A stretch of DNA of 64,000 nucleotides from Datisca glomerata (GCA_003255025.1 QANY01008108.1:245043-309042), one strand, 5' to 3'; shown: positions 20,451-32,016, numbered from the stretch's first letter. Numbers and translations are program-made. The notes: generated by a model not told the origin, from the letters alone.

Positions 20451-21060
20451 TTCCCAACCTTGTTGTAAGATAAATTAAGATTAATTTTTATACTGACAAA
20501 ATTGATTGATTTCTAAGTGATTAATAAATGTGTCAATCATTCATACATTAATTTATTAAATCATTTTAATGAATCATCGTCAATGTATAGATTATTATTA
20601 CATCACTTAAAAATTAATTGATCATTTAAAATTATTCTTAAATTAAATATTTTTTTATAAATTCTGTTAAAATAATATAGTGGAAAGAGAGAGAGTTTTT
20701 CTCTCGTGGTACTTTTTATTAAATGAAATTAACAGCTAGTACAGGTAGATCCAACGGCTTCAGGCAACACGTAATAATAACGTGGCAACATCCCAGCAGT
20801 CCATGGACAAAAATCCCTTTCTTTATATATTGTTTTAAAAGTAAACATATCTCTTTCAAGAATCAAGATAGTACCGCCTCCTGTTGGTCTGCTATGAGAC
20901 ACCATAAACCGCTTTACATGGAAAACACAAGTGGACAAATAATAGATCTTATTTTTCCATAATACCCCTCCACAAGTACTCATTTTTCCAATTCCTCTAA
21001 GTATCTTAAGTTTAAATATCCTATATTTGATTTTGACAAAATAACATCATTATGTGCACG
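20451..21060. other. A+T-rich spacer, nothing recognised
   Basis: Short palindromic A/T stretches occur around 20480-20600 (for example GATTGATTTC and TTAATTTATTAAATCATTTT). Overlapping short frames on both strands at 20720-20985 cannot both be real, and neither has a recognisable motif. The last eight bases (TGTGCACG) are the target duplication of the next element. Confidence 0.5.
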
Positions 21061-21710
21061 TAGGGGTGGCAAACGGCCGGCCCGGCAATGCTTGGTCTGT
21101 CGGTTCTGGGTCGGGTCGTTAGAATTTTAAGATAGTCTGGAATGACCCTTTAAATCGGTGCGTGACGGTTAATGTAATTTAATTTTAAAAAATATAGATG
21201 GGGAGAGTTGAATTTTGATGAGGAATATCTAAAGTGTTGAGATTATCACTAACCTATATGTAACTCATGTTACTTCTCTTTTAATTATTTACCTTTTTAC
21301 TTTAGAATTTCAATAGAAAAAATTGTCATACTAAATAAAATAATTATTTTATTCATTGAATTAAATAGTTGCATCACTATAAACTAAGTACATCCGAATA
21401 AAGTATTCATTTAAATAAAAAGTTATAATAATTATGGAAACACTAAATATCATAAATTTATTAATTTTTATTTATTGAATTTGAGAGTTGCATCACTATA
21501 AATTAGGTACATCCAACTAGGTTGGCACCTACCTATTTATCAATCACTTGCAACAATCTAAAAAATTTACCCCCCCCGGGCTAGCCCCGTTAAGACATTT
21601 CCTAGAAAAAATCATATTGGGGAAAACCCAAAAAATAAAAAATAGTACTAGCCATAAGAACTAACTCATACAAGACTTTAAAAATCTGAATCATCTATAC
21701 TTCATTTTCA

Positions 21711-22520
21711 TTAACATCTAAATCTTGAATGTTGTCTTCTTTTGATGGCATTACTCCAATCTTTAACACAGACGGGGGCTTCAACAGTATCATGATCTAA
21801 TTTACTTCTTTTTTCTTCAATTACACGTCCACCTACACTAAAAGCATACTCCAATGCTACTATATAAACTGGAGGGGTTAGTAGATCACGCGTCATGATA
21901 GAAAGAATTGGATAACTTGTTGAATTTGCTTTTCACAATTGTGAAATATCTAACTCATCATTTTCTTTAATTTCATATTCCGTTTCAAAAAATTATAAAG
22001 TTCTGATCTATGAGGAGTAGAAATAATGTTCTTCATTTTAAATTTCATTCTTTGTTGAAAAATATTCATAGAACTACTTACTTGTGTAGATGAACTACTA
22101 CAATCATTAATATCACAACCATCATTTTTATATTTTGATTCATATGTTGAATAAAATGAATTTTAATTCTAATGTTCTTTAATATCTACTATGGGGGAAG
22201 TCCTAAATTCTCAACAATTAAATCAATAAAAATTCCAACTCCAACTAATTTTATCCTAGGATCCATAGCATAAGCAAAACAAAATATCTTAAGAATATTC
22301 TACCAATATTTTAAAAAAATTTCTTCCATTTTTTCAACAATAGGTCAAAAAGATTCATTTATCTTATAACGTGCAAAATGCTAGTAATTTCTAAAATGTG
22401 TCTAAGAACAAGATATGAATTTGCATAGTAATTACAAGAACAAATATTAGTTGTAACATAAAAATGTTCCAAAACTCAAGAAAATAATTAGCTATTTCAC
22501 AACTAATACTTTTTACAACA
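21711..22520 (-). pseudogene. hAT transposase remnant with C-terminal dimerisation domain
   Basis: The 61-aa frame 21711-21896 reads RDLLTPPVYIVALEYAFSVG then GRVIEEKRSKLDHDTVEAPV and CVKDWSN. This is the hAT C-terminal dimerisation motif (P-V-S-x-x-A-S-E-x-x-F-S-x-G-x-R...). Upstream on the same strand, broken frames give AYAMDPRIKLVGVGIF (about 22200-22275) and short stretches up to 22500 resembling the transposase core. It would bind the element ends and catalyse excision; here it is dead, with many stops. Confidence 0.78.
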
Positions 22521-22908
22521 GTTTTACCTTTTTTTCATTTACATAATTACAAATTACACTCAAACTAATGCAAGCAGCTGCTTGCTTTAATGCAAGCCGG
22601 TGCTTGTTTTGATTTTTTTATTCAATTTGTCTATAAATAATTATACCCTCGTATAATTTTTTCACTCACTTTTTTACTCAATTTGTCTATAAATAATAAT
22701 ACCATTGTTAACTGGTGTTAGAGTATGCTCTTGGACCCTTGGTGTATTTTTCGTTAATTGAATAAAATATTCATTTAAACAAAAAATATTATCTATTTAT
22801 TTAATTAAATACATATATCTCAAAAATATATTTAATAAAGTATCTGACAAAATGTATTGAAAAACAACAAAAATATAACACAAACAATATTTACACAAAT
22901 ATAGTCTT

Positions 22909-22986
22909 AGCCTAGTGGTAAGGTGCCTAGTAATAAAGAAGGTGTCAATGGTTCAATCTTCAATATATACAAAAGAAAATTTTTTT
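22909..22986 (+). other. tRNA-like pol III A/B-box pair (SINE-like fragment)
   Basis: TAGCCTAGTGG at 22909-22919 fits the A-box consensus, and GGTTCAATC at 22950-22958 fits the B box, 31 bases apart. A T-run (22980-22986) follows, as a pol III terminator would. The flanking sequence does not fold into a full tRNA that I can see, so this is a tRNA-derived relic at best. Confidence 0.4.
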
Positions 22987-23273
22987 AGATAAAAAGCACA
23001 TACTCACGGGCCGAGCCGGCTCAGGCCCGTGGGCTAGACGGGTCGGGCCGTGTATCCAGAGCGGTCCGGTCTGGGCCATATGTCGTAAATAACCACCCGA
23101 TACTGTTCATACACGGGTTGGCCCGTGGCCCGTGGGCCTGAACCGGCCTGGTATTGTTCATACACGGGCCGGGCTAGCCCAGGCTTTAATGGGTCGGGCC
23201 GGTCTGGACTTTAACGATCGGCTCTGTCGAGTTTGCGGACTGAACCGACTCACTTACCACCTCTATGTGGACG

Positions 23274-23638
23274 TGGACCCGTCCTTGATCTCCACCATAA
23301 TTTTACACAATCCTTATTATAGTGAACGAGCAATTCTTTGATGGATTTTATTACTATTTTCTTTTTGCCCCTAAATAATCTGGTTATGTCAAGAGCTATA
23401 GGGGTGTGTTGGAAGATTAGGGAAAGGAGAAGGATGACCATCAAGAATATAATAGGTTATTTTAAAAAAAAATAGTCAATAATGAAAGAAAATCAATTTT
23501 TTCAAAAATTGTGTCAGTGGACTTTTTTTATGTTTTTTATATTTATGGTCATTTTTATGATTTTTTAAAGCTGATTATTTATTAACACTATTAAATGGAG
23601 AAACAGTATTTTGCACGGTAGAAAGCCATCGGTAGGTG
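23274..23638. other. Unassigned flank between hAT element and solo LTR
   Basis: A+T-rich; no motif or frame recognised. It appears to be the original sequence into which both neighbouring elements inserted. Confidence 0.4.
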
Positions 23639-23643
23639 CTGAC

Positions 23644-25793
23644 TGTTGGAGGTTATATCCTCAAAACATGTGTATTGACATTTTAATATAAAATTTAACG
23701 AGGATTATATTTTTCTTATAATTGTTCTTTTCAATTATCGTTGAATAATTTATATAAATATATGAAAATTTCATATTCATTAATGAGATTATGGTCTTGT
23801 ATTGGTACGAGAGGATTAAGATCATAAATAAAGAATAAAATTGTCAGCAACATATTAAAGTATGTAATCTTTAATGAATGGTTGCTAGTACGGTTCAATA
23901 AGCATTATGAATGCATGTAATCTAGATCCCGATCATTGATGTGTATAGACATCTTAGTGAATGTATTTTATATAATGAAATTATATATGACTGGGCCGAT
24001 GTGAATTAATATTTTTATCAATGTGTCATTTATCATAAAAATTTAATACTTGTCAATTCAATGATCATATGTAGATCAGTTTGAATCCTTAGTAGTCATG
24101 AACTCCTATGCATGTCTACTGGATCTTTTGATTCTCTCGCTAATGTTTGTTTGTAAAACAAGCTAATAACTTTTGTTTTGGAGATTCAGTGATGTGAATG
24201 AATGAGAACATGATCTTAAAATATTTAGAATTCATGATTTTCTAACAGATCGTATATTGGTTCTCTTAAGTGTTAATTCTGGAACAAAATGGTTATTGAG
24301 CTTAAATCTATAACAAGATTATAAATTAACCATTCACTCAAGGATTAATATTACTTAAGGATCAAGAGATATTTAGAGGGAGAAATAGTAATTTTGACCA
24401 TCTCTAATTTACGATTCAATAATTGAAAGATAAAATTACATGAAATGATTATATTAGTGTACTACATGAGAATACTCTGTAAATATATCATATAATCAAT
24501 AAGACTTCAATTCCATACTTATAGTGGATAAATAATGAAATTAATAAATAAAATTATTTATTAAAAAGTTTAATTGATAATCTGATTTATTGCAACTTAA
24601 GATTATATATATATGGTCCCCAAGGCACCTTTGTACTGTGCAGTCTAGGGTGTGAATATTTTAGGACATGAGAAAATGACGGACTTACAAAAGAAAATTT
24701 TATTTAGGGGCAAGTACATAATTATGAGATAATTATGTGTGATTAATTAATTAAATTATATATATGAATTTTGTAAATTATATATATAAATAATTAGCGA
24801 TTATTTTTTATTATCTATAAGTGAGACAGAATATTTAATTTATAAAATTATGTAATTTAATTATTATTAGATAATAATTTGAATAAACTAAATCAGTTAT
24901 TTGTGAAATAACAGATAAGTTAGTTAATAGAGATAATAAGATATATTAATTTTAAATTAACTGATATCTATATATTATCTTATTAAAATAAACATTTAAT
25001 TCGCAGTAATTGCCATATGTCAATCATCGATTGTGTATTAGAGATTGGCATGAACTACTGAAGTGCCACACGACACTATAACGGTGCCGTGAGACACTCT
25101 GCTACCTCACGACACACTGCAGTGCCGTGTGACACTACAGTTGGGCACAGTTGCGGTGGGTCCAACTACAATTGACAGTTTTACAATTAAATATTATTTC
25201 AGTTTATCCCTAAAAAATATGATACGCCATTATCTATAAAATATATAGATATTATTTTAATGGGCTAAGTTGATGAATGAGTTGATCAATGCATCAACAA
25301 TTGGTTTTCAGAGTGATTTTTCTCTGTGTTTAATAGTTAATCAAAATTCTGAAAGAATAATCACTACATTCTTTTAGAATATCGTCTCACTAAAGTCATT
25401 CTCAGTACATCGCTAGATCTCATGTGTTGAGTACATCTAGAGACAGGTCATGTAATATTATACGTGCTCATACACGATCTAGTGCGTTGATGATTGGCTA
25501 GGAAGATCTTGGTGTGGATCTCAGAGTCTACTGATCGTTGGAACGATTTCGTGGGACGGAAGATCGATCGATTTTGCAAGGACGCTTGACATAGACTACA
25601 AGAGGTATATGATTCCTAACCTTGTATGTTGTAGGTTTAATGTATAAATATATAATAGATCCTGTCTGATTGTAAAAACATTTTCAATAAAGAAAATTTA
25701 TTTGATTATCGTGGCGTTGTGCAAATTTTGTTTTATTAAAAGTTTAATTTTTAAATGGAATCGAGCCACAAGCTTCCGCCGTGCCAACCAACA
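23644..25793. repeat. Solo LTR (2150 bp) with perfect 5-bp target duplication
   Basis: It begins TGTTGGAGGTTATATCCTC and ends GTGCCAACCAACA, so the termini are the short inverted repeat TGTTGG/CCAACA. CTGAC flanks both sides (23639-23643 and 25794-25798) without mismatch. No internal retroelement sequence and no second LTR exist nearby, so it is a solo LTR left by recombination. An AATAAAG poly-A-like signal lies near 25687. The superfamily cannot be assigned with confidence. Confidence 0.85.
25080..25165. repeat. Short GC-richer repeat inside solo LTR
   Basis: The phrase GTGCCGTG(A/T)GACACT appears at about 25084 and 25122, with CTCACGACACACTGCA between. It is a small direct repeat in an otherwise A+T-rich LTR and could be part of its promoter. 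Confidence 0.4.
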
Positions 25794-25893
25794 CTGACTT
25801 AGTTAATTGGGTTGATAAATATATAGAGGAATTTAAGTTGGAAAATATTTTAGCTACCCCTACCCCGATCCTCGAAATATCTCAGTTTCCTAG

Positions 25894-26328
25894 TCTAGAC
25901 CTCCCCCTAGAAAGCTCAAGTTGAATGTTGATGGAGCTACGGGGAGGGTTTTTTTTATGGTGGGAGGTATTATTAGGGACAACCGTCGCTTAGTCAGTGG
26001 AGTTTTTTCTAAAAGATTCGAGGGAAACCCTTTTGCCATGATCGAAGGCTTGAAGCTTGCTGATATGTGGAATATTTTTTTGATTTTCATTGAGTCGGAT
26101 TATTGTAACTTAATTAATGCCATGAACTCTAATACGGATTGTGCGTCTGAGTTGGGGCTGTTAGTCTCTAGATGTAAATCTCTCTGTCCTGCATCATGTT
26201 CTATTTCTTTTTCCCATGTCCCTCGAGGTTGCAAAGAGACAGCTCATAGGCTTGCCCGTTTTGGTTTATCCGTTGTTAATGCCTTGTATTGGAGAGAGTC
26301 AGTCCCCCCTTTATGGATGGCATTTTAG
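25894..26328 (+). pseudogene. Isolated RNase H domain (RVT_3/LINE-type)
   Basis: After a TAG (25891-25893) the frame reads RPPPRKLKLNVDGAT, the typical entry into plant RNase H domains of LINEs and stand-alone RNase H-like proteins. It then has FFMVGGIIRDNRRLVSG, FAMIEGLKLADMW, FIESDYCNLINAMNS and SHVPRGCKETAHRLARFGL, stopping soon after VPPLWMAF. Asp, Glu and Asp of the active site are present (NVDGA, MIEG, ESDY). The final Asp, normally in N-x-x-A-D-x-L-A, is His (TAHRLA). No RT or other domain lies next to it, so it is probably a LINE 3' fragment or a decayed host RNase H gene. RNA:DNA hybrid cleavage is the family activity; this copy is likely inactive. Confidence 0.72.
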
Positions 26329-26549
26329 TTTCAGAGTAGTTGTGGCGGTATTTCTGCAATTTAAAAATAATAATAATCAAGTTTGCAAATATAATCAAAT
26401 CTAATAAAATGTTCTCTACTCTGCCTCTTTCTCTTCTACTTATGCTCTCTCCCTTTTAGAACGATTGTGTCTGTAAGATCAGTGGCCTTTTCCTGCCTCG
26501 TTGTCACTATGAACCCACCTCTTTAGACAAGGGGCGTAAAAATAAAGTG

Positions 26550-27350
26550 TGGTGTGGGTATTTTTCCAACTTCCAATGACGTAACGATGTGTGTCGCGAC
26601 ACATCATATTCAAAAGCTTAAGACAAGGGAAAGTCCCCGAGGAGGAGGACTTACCTCACTCAGCCAGTTTTAAGAGAGCTCGGGTCGCACAAACGTAAGC
26701 TCATGGAAAGGAAAGGGTAAGACTCATAAAGAGAGCTTGGATGACCCTGAGTGTTGGGTCATCATTACCCGCCAAGGTTAACGACCGAGGTGGCACTCCC
26801 TCCTAAGCCTGAGCATTCAACCGGTCCAATCACCACGACAGAATGACATGATAGCCTCCTCTGAGTCACCTCATGGGCACATCGACACTTAATATCTGCC
26901 AGATTTATGTCAAAGGTCGCCACTTTGCCATTAAATTATCACCAATCAAGACAGGTTCTGTCCCCACAAACTTCCCCAATACGTCTTTGAAGGCTTCATT
27001 GACACACATCCCCCTACACAAGGACTCAAATATGAATATATCGACATATTACCGAAAAAGGCATGCTCATTCTTTCCTAAGAAAATTATGCCAAAATATT
27101 GATAGAGGACTGACTTAGGCATCAGAGGCTCTTAGGCGGGTCAAACACCCCCAGTTCCTCGCCTTTAGGGTTCTTTATCTGTGTTTTGTAGATATTGAGG
27201 TTATGATAAGATCTACTAGGAAGATGAGGACGTTCAGCATGGAGGAAGGATCACGTATGACACCACTGTCACAGATCCTCCCGGAAGAAGGATTCCCACA
27301 TTTAACAAGAAAGACAGACATCTGTACTGTTGAAGTTTTCGGCTAAAACA
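26550..27350 (+). repeat. 5' LTR of outer element
   Basis: It begins TGGTGTGGGTATTTTTCC and ends CGGCTAAAACA. It shares with the 46.2-kb LTR the phrases GAAGCTTAAGACAA (with one change), GGGTCATCATTACCCGCCAA, ACCTCATGGGCACAT and GACTTAGGCATCAGAGG. Its TATA box has decayed to TATGAATA at 27031-27038. The short frame at 26873-27118 is LTR sequence, not a gene. Confidence 0.85.
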
Positions 27351-27352
27351 TA

Positions 27353-27370
27353 TGGCACCGTCTGTGGGAA
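27353..27370 (+). promoter_or_regulatory. Primer-binding site of outer element
   Basis: TGGCACCGTCTGTGGGAA starts two bases after the LTR. It resembles the common plant gypsy site TGGCGCCGTCTGTGGGAA with one change. It begins with TGG, as needed to pair with a tRNA CCA end. Confidence 0.75.
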
Positions 27371-28320
27371 TGACTATAAAGTTATCCCTATCAAAACCTT
27401 AGGAGCTATTCCCCTTCCTGCAAGGAGAAAATGGGCCCAACGTTCTACATCAATAAATTGGGGATGAAGAGGTAGACCTGCCCGTCTCCCCGCTAGGGAA
27501 GGAACCCTCTACCTCTCTCAAGACTATCCCACAAATGAAGAAGGATGTGGTGGTTTTAACTTCTGATATAACCTGAAAAAGGAGGATAGGCGTACCAGTC
27601 ACTGCCAAAGTCATGACAGTTTATTGCATGAAAATGATCAGCTCTAGGGAAGACAGGGCCATACCGAAGCCTAAGCCTAGAAGGCCAGGATTCCCCTAGG
27701 GTGAGATTCTAGTTGGGGCCATCCCCGATAAAGAAATGAGGATGATCAAGACTTTTCACACCATCCTCTAAGAGAACCATACTCTTCACAACGGAGGCAT
27801 GCCGACGTAGCCTCACACCGGTTCTCCCGGGTGAAGAAAACAACACCAAAGGAAAGAAGAGCCCATAATCATTGCAATGCCCGAGGGTTATCCCCGAAAG
27901 GGAATTCGAAAGGTCAGAATTGTTGGTTATACTCGCGCCAGATTGCCAGAGATGAAAGATCAGGACAAGCCTATACTTACCTATGAGTAGAATGTGGAAA
28001 ACGCGAGTCTCGTTGTTGACAAAAGGATGAAGCTCGGACAAGGTGAAGCATTAACAAAAAGGGGAGGGCCTAAAGCTCAGAAAATAGAAGCTTGACTATC
28101 CCCGGCCTCCTACCTCGGTGTTACAGTTGACAAAGGCCAGGTACTTGTCGACGGTCTTCAAATGAAAGGTATCTTTCTATCCCCATTTAAGATTAACATC
28201 TCGTAGGAACTTTTTCGAGCAAATTTATTTCTATAGAAAAATAGAATGTGTTACAAGAATATATGCCAATGATTTTTTAAATGTTCTACAAGCCTATGAG
28301 GACAGACTCTTCTACGACAC
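27371..28320 (+). other. Non-coding leader of outer element
   Basis: GC-richer than its surroundings, but every frame is broken. A minus-strand frame at 27709-28041 has no recognisable motif. The region may once have held a gag start (ATG at 27431 followed by a short stretch), but nothing alignable to gag can be seen. Confidence 0.5.
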
Positions 28321-28324
28321 GCGA

Positions 28325-28590
28325 CGAATGTAAAAAAGTGATGACTGATGAGGTGTTCTAGCCCAACAATCAGGATTGAACAAAAAGTGATGACAAGCGA
28401 TGTGCTCTAGCCTACCAGTTTAGATTAAACAAAAAGTGATGACTGGTGCGGTGCTCTAGCCCACCAGTCGGGACTAAACAAGAAGTGATGACTAGTAATG
28501 TGCTCTAGCCCACCAATTGGGTTTAAATAAAAAAGTGATGACATGTGAGGTGGTCTAGCCCATCAATCGAGATTAAACAAAAATTGATGT
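28325..28590. repeat. Satellite block A, 49-bp unit, about 5-6 copies
   Basis: The anchor AGTGATGA recurs at 28337, 28386, 28435, 28484 and 28534, with a degenerate copy near 28583: spacing 49, 49, 49, 50, 49. A unit reads roughly AGTGATGACTGGTGCGGTGC then TCTAGCCCACCAGTCGGGA. The same unit, inverted, is the A half of the 17.6-18.2-kb array. Confidence 0.88.
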
Positions 28591-28598
28591 CTATTTAG

Positions 28599-29085
28599 CA
28601 ATCTTGCTCACAAACGGGATCAAGGGTATAGTCAGGGCAGACACACTTGACTAGACATCGTGGTAAAAAATGATGTATGTCGAGCATCTCAGCTCATAGA
28701 CGGGATTTAGGATCTAGCCAGAGCTGGAAATATTTTGCTAGATATCAACATGTGATGTCTGCCGAGCATCTCAGCTTGCTGATGAGATTTTAGATCTTGC
28801 CAGAGCAGCAAAGGCATGACTAAATATCGATAAGTGATGTACGCCGAAGATCTCAGCTCGCAGATGAGATTTAGGATCTAGTCAGAACAAGAAAAGTTTG
28901 GCTAGATATCGACAAGTGATGTCTGCCGAGCATCTCAGCTCGCAGATAGGATTTAGGATCTAGCAAAGGTAGGAAAAGCCTGGCTATATGTCGATAGCGA
29001 TGTCTGCCGAGCACCCCAACTTACAGACGAGAACAAATGTCTAGCCAGGGTGAGGGCGTTTGGCTAGATAGCAAAGGAGAATGCC
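28599..29085. repeat. Satellite block B, 82-bp unit, about 6 copies
   Basis: The anchor CGAGCATCTCAGCT (and variants) recurs at 28681, 28763, 28845, 28927 and 29008, spacing 82, 82, 82, 81. A unit contains GAGATTTAGGATCTAGCCAG and GGCTAGATATCGACAAGTGA. It equals the B half of the array at 17.6-18.2 kb on the other strand. Confidence 0.88.
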
Positions 29086-29987
29086 ATATTTGTTCGCTAT
29101 ACAGGATAAAAGGATTCGGCCAGAACAGTCACGTCGGAGGTAAGCAAGCAAGTATAAGAATCTAGCGAGAACATGAGTGACATGATAGACACGAGGCACT
29201 CCACCCCGTCAAGGAAGGAAAATCCTTTTACCAAAGGAAATGAATCTCTACTCGCACCATGTCGGGCCAAGAATATTCATGATGAAGACGTTCAACTCCC
29301 AGTATGAAGACAATATGCTCTACCAAACCTCCTCAAAGGGAAAATAACAACGGGGGCAACCCATTGAGTGGAGTCAGACCCGTTTTAAGGTCCACTCGAA
29401 CGTCGAGAATAAAGGATAAAGGTCTCATTTAGACTAACTCAAGGCTCGGGAGGAAGTGAATTTTTTAATTAAGAACGAGCAATGTGCAATGAAGTAAGTA
29501 AGGCGATAATGAAGCTAAATGAAAAAGTCAAAAATGAAGGAAACTCATTCTCATTAATAAACAAAGGATTACAAGTACAAGTAAATGAACAAAAAATCTC
29601 CTCGAATGAAAGTGAGAACCCCTCCTAGGCTAACTAAAAAGCAGGCCCCTCCTCTGGGCCAAGGGTCATAGGAGCCACATGGCTCTCTTCAACTCCTAAA
29701 GACTCTAGGGCTCCAGTTGCTCTACTCTTGAAGACGAAATTGAAACTACGACGGCGACCAATTTCTGAGCTAAGGTCAAAGAAGGCTTCAATCTCTCCCA
29801 TTTAGGAAGAGAGAAGAAGGCAATACGCGTCAATAAATTTGAGGCAACCTCAATGAGTGTGATCACAAGAGATTGTGCTCTCCCAAAGCACGATGTGGCT
29901 AGAAGATATTGGTATGAAGGGGTGAAGGCAGAAAATGCAGGGAGAAGGCAATAGTCGAGAAAGTTACCCTAGCACAGGCAAGGATAT
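29086..29987 (+). other. Outer element interior, left of the Ogre insertion
   Basis: Non-coding, with scattered purine-rich stretches. It stops at GATAT (29983-29987), directly at the end of the Ogre 3' LTR. It continues at 44798. Confidence 0.6.
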
Positions 29988-31670
29988 TGTCGCAACGTGC
30001 ATGCGACGTGGAGTATCGATTGAAAAATCATTTTTTGAAAAAAAAAAAGAAATTCGGAGTCGCCACCAATCATTTTAGGGCGTGATTGGTCACCTAATTT
30101 TAAAATCAAATATTTTGGTCTGTGAAAATTTAAAGTTGGTTCGAGAGTCATTTTCATATGGGGAAAGTATTAGCACCCCACGACGCCCATTATGAAAAAT
30201 GGTTATCAAATTTAATCAAATACTATCGAATTTTTTTTAAATAATGTTATCGAAATTCAATTTTGAATGTCCTATTTGGTACATTTTGCATCATAAAAAT
30301 GAGCAAATAAATGTCCTTCAACGGGTGGTACAAAGACCATTAAATGTTATTTTAATCAAAGCGTTATTGGAGTTACTCTTGGTATCCTAAAAATAACTCC
30401 TCACCTCGGTAGCTCGAGAAATTTTGTATCCCAAAAATTCTAAAATCCGTCATCGTATTTTTTTTAGTGAAAACTATAAATTTACAAAATTTAAATCAAA
30501 TTGTTATGGTTTTAATTTACGAGTGTCAATTCTGATGATAAAAAAATAAAATAATAATCACATACAACTGTGGCGTATGACAATAATACATAAATAAAAT
30601 AAAAAGAGATAACAACTATAAAGAAAAAAAGAATAATGGAAAGGAATGTTAGAGATGATAAATATGTATTATAAATTTTAAAAAAATATGTAGGGTGAAA
30701 AATAATGAAAGAAGACGTGAAATAATTATNTAAATTAATAATAATTTTTTTATGTATAAAATAAATTAATCTATGAAAAAAAGTACTTAATTTCATACAT
30801 AATTAACATGAGCATGCTTTTTTTACTACATGGTCTATTAATGACCATTTTTTATTTCTTTACCCAATGCTAATCAAATAGTACAAGAATGATCGTGAAT
30901 GATAAATAATTTAAACAAGTGTCACTAAAAATTAATAAATAATTTTGTTTGGGATATAAATATACTATTTTTTTATTTAGACTACTTAGTTCACTAATTA
31001 TCATTTTTCATTTCTTCCTTCATTGCTAGGAATGATCATGGATGATTACTAGTTTAAACAAGTGTCACTAAAAAAATCCATAAAACTTTCAAAATAAAAT
31101 AAATTTTGTTTGGGATATAAATATACCAATTTTTTATTTTGAACCACTTAGTTCACTAATTACTATTTTTCCTTTCTTCCTTCATTGCTAAGAATGATCA
31201 TGAATGGTAACTAGTTCAAACAAGTGTCGCAAAAATGATGGTTAAAAATTAAAAAGAACAGAACAACAGATTTGTAAGAACATAAAAAAAAAATCAAAGC
31301 TTAAATATTTGCATAATCTTGTATAGAGGTTTTATAATCTATTTTATGCATTTTTATGTATGAAAAATTATCATAGGAGATCTTTTCATCAAATGTATAC
31401 TTTCAACCCATTAAATGGTTGATTCACATTGAGTTTATTTTACACCCCTCAAAATTTTATCCTCATTCTCATCGATTGAGTTGATGATAAAAAAATCTCA
31501 TCATCAAACTTGTAGAGAAATAAACAATATATGAAAATAAAATTTAAGATTAAAAGTAAGAGAAATGATAAAGAATGAGCAAACAAACCTATATATGAAA
31601 AATGAAACAAAGAAATATCAAATACATGAGTATGAAGAAGAGAGATGATTAATTAGAATGAACAAGATAT

Positions 31671-32016
31671 ATTGTAAGTTAAAATGTAAGAAATTCGAAC
31701 TACCTTAATATAAAAAAAGGAAAAGATTGATGATGAACAGAAATGAAAACTCTCATTCTTTCTCTTTTTCACCATTTTCTCAAAACCTCTATTTCTCTCT
31801 CTAAAATCCATTCTCTTCCTCACTCTCCCAAAATCTCTCCTCTATTGTAAGTTAAAATGTAAGAAATTCGAACTACCTTAATAAAAAAAAAAGGAGAAGA
31901 TTGATGATGAACAGAAATAAAAACTCTCATTCTTTCTCTTTTTCACCATTTTCTCAAAACCTCTATTTCTCTCTCTAAAATCCATTCTCTTCCTCACTCT
32001 CCCAAAATCTCTCCTT
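31671..32016. repeat. 173-bp tandem duplication inside the 3' LTR of Ogre copy 2
   Basis: The stretch beginning ATTGTAAGTTAAAATGTAAG at 31671 is repeated from 31844, nearly unchanged through TTCACCATTTTCTCAAAACC and CTCACTCTCCCAAAATCTCT. The 5' LTR has one copy (about 44401-44573). It arose after or during the insertion that made this copy, or is an assembly artefact. Confidence 0.85.

Larger units (their letters stand above)
21061..23265 (-). mobile_element. hAT-superfamily DNA transposon, decayed (2205 bp)
   Basis: The left end TAGGGGTGGCAAACGG is an imperfect inverted copy of the right end, whose reverse complement is TAGAGGTGGTAAGTGAGTCG. Flanks TGTGCACG (21053-21060) and TGTGGACG (23266-23273) agree at 7 of 8 bases, the 8-bp duplication expected for hAT. 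Subterminal GC-rich repeats (CGGGCCGG/CCGTGGGCC) at 22990-23220 contrast with the A+T-rich interior. The interior encodes broken transposase on the minus strand. Confidence 0.85.

Noticed and set aside
22909..22986. Functional tRNA gene
   Set aside because: Only A- and B-box-like words are present; no acceptor or anticodon stem could be drawn.
27709..28041. 110-codon minus-strand frame as a gene
   Set aside because: It lies in the non-coding leader of the outer element, on the opposite strand, with no motif.
28325..29085. CRISPR-like array
   Set aside because: The units are contiguous tandem repeats without unique spacers, in eukaryotic retroelement DNA.
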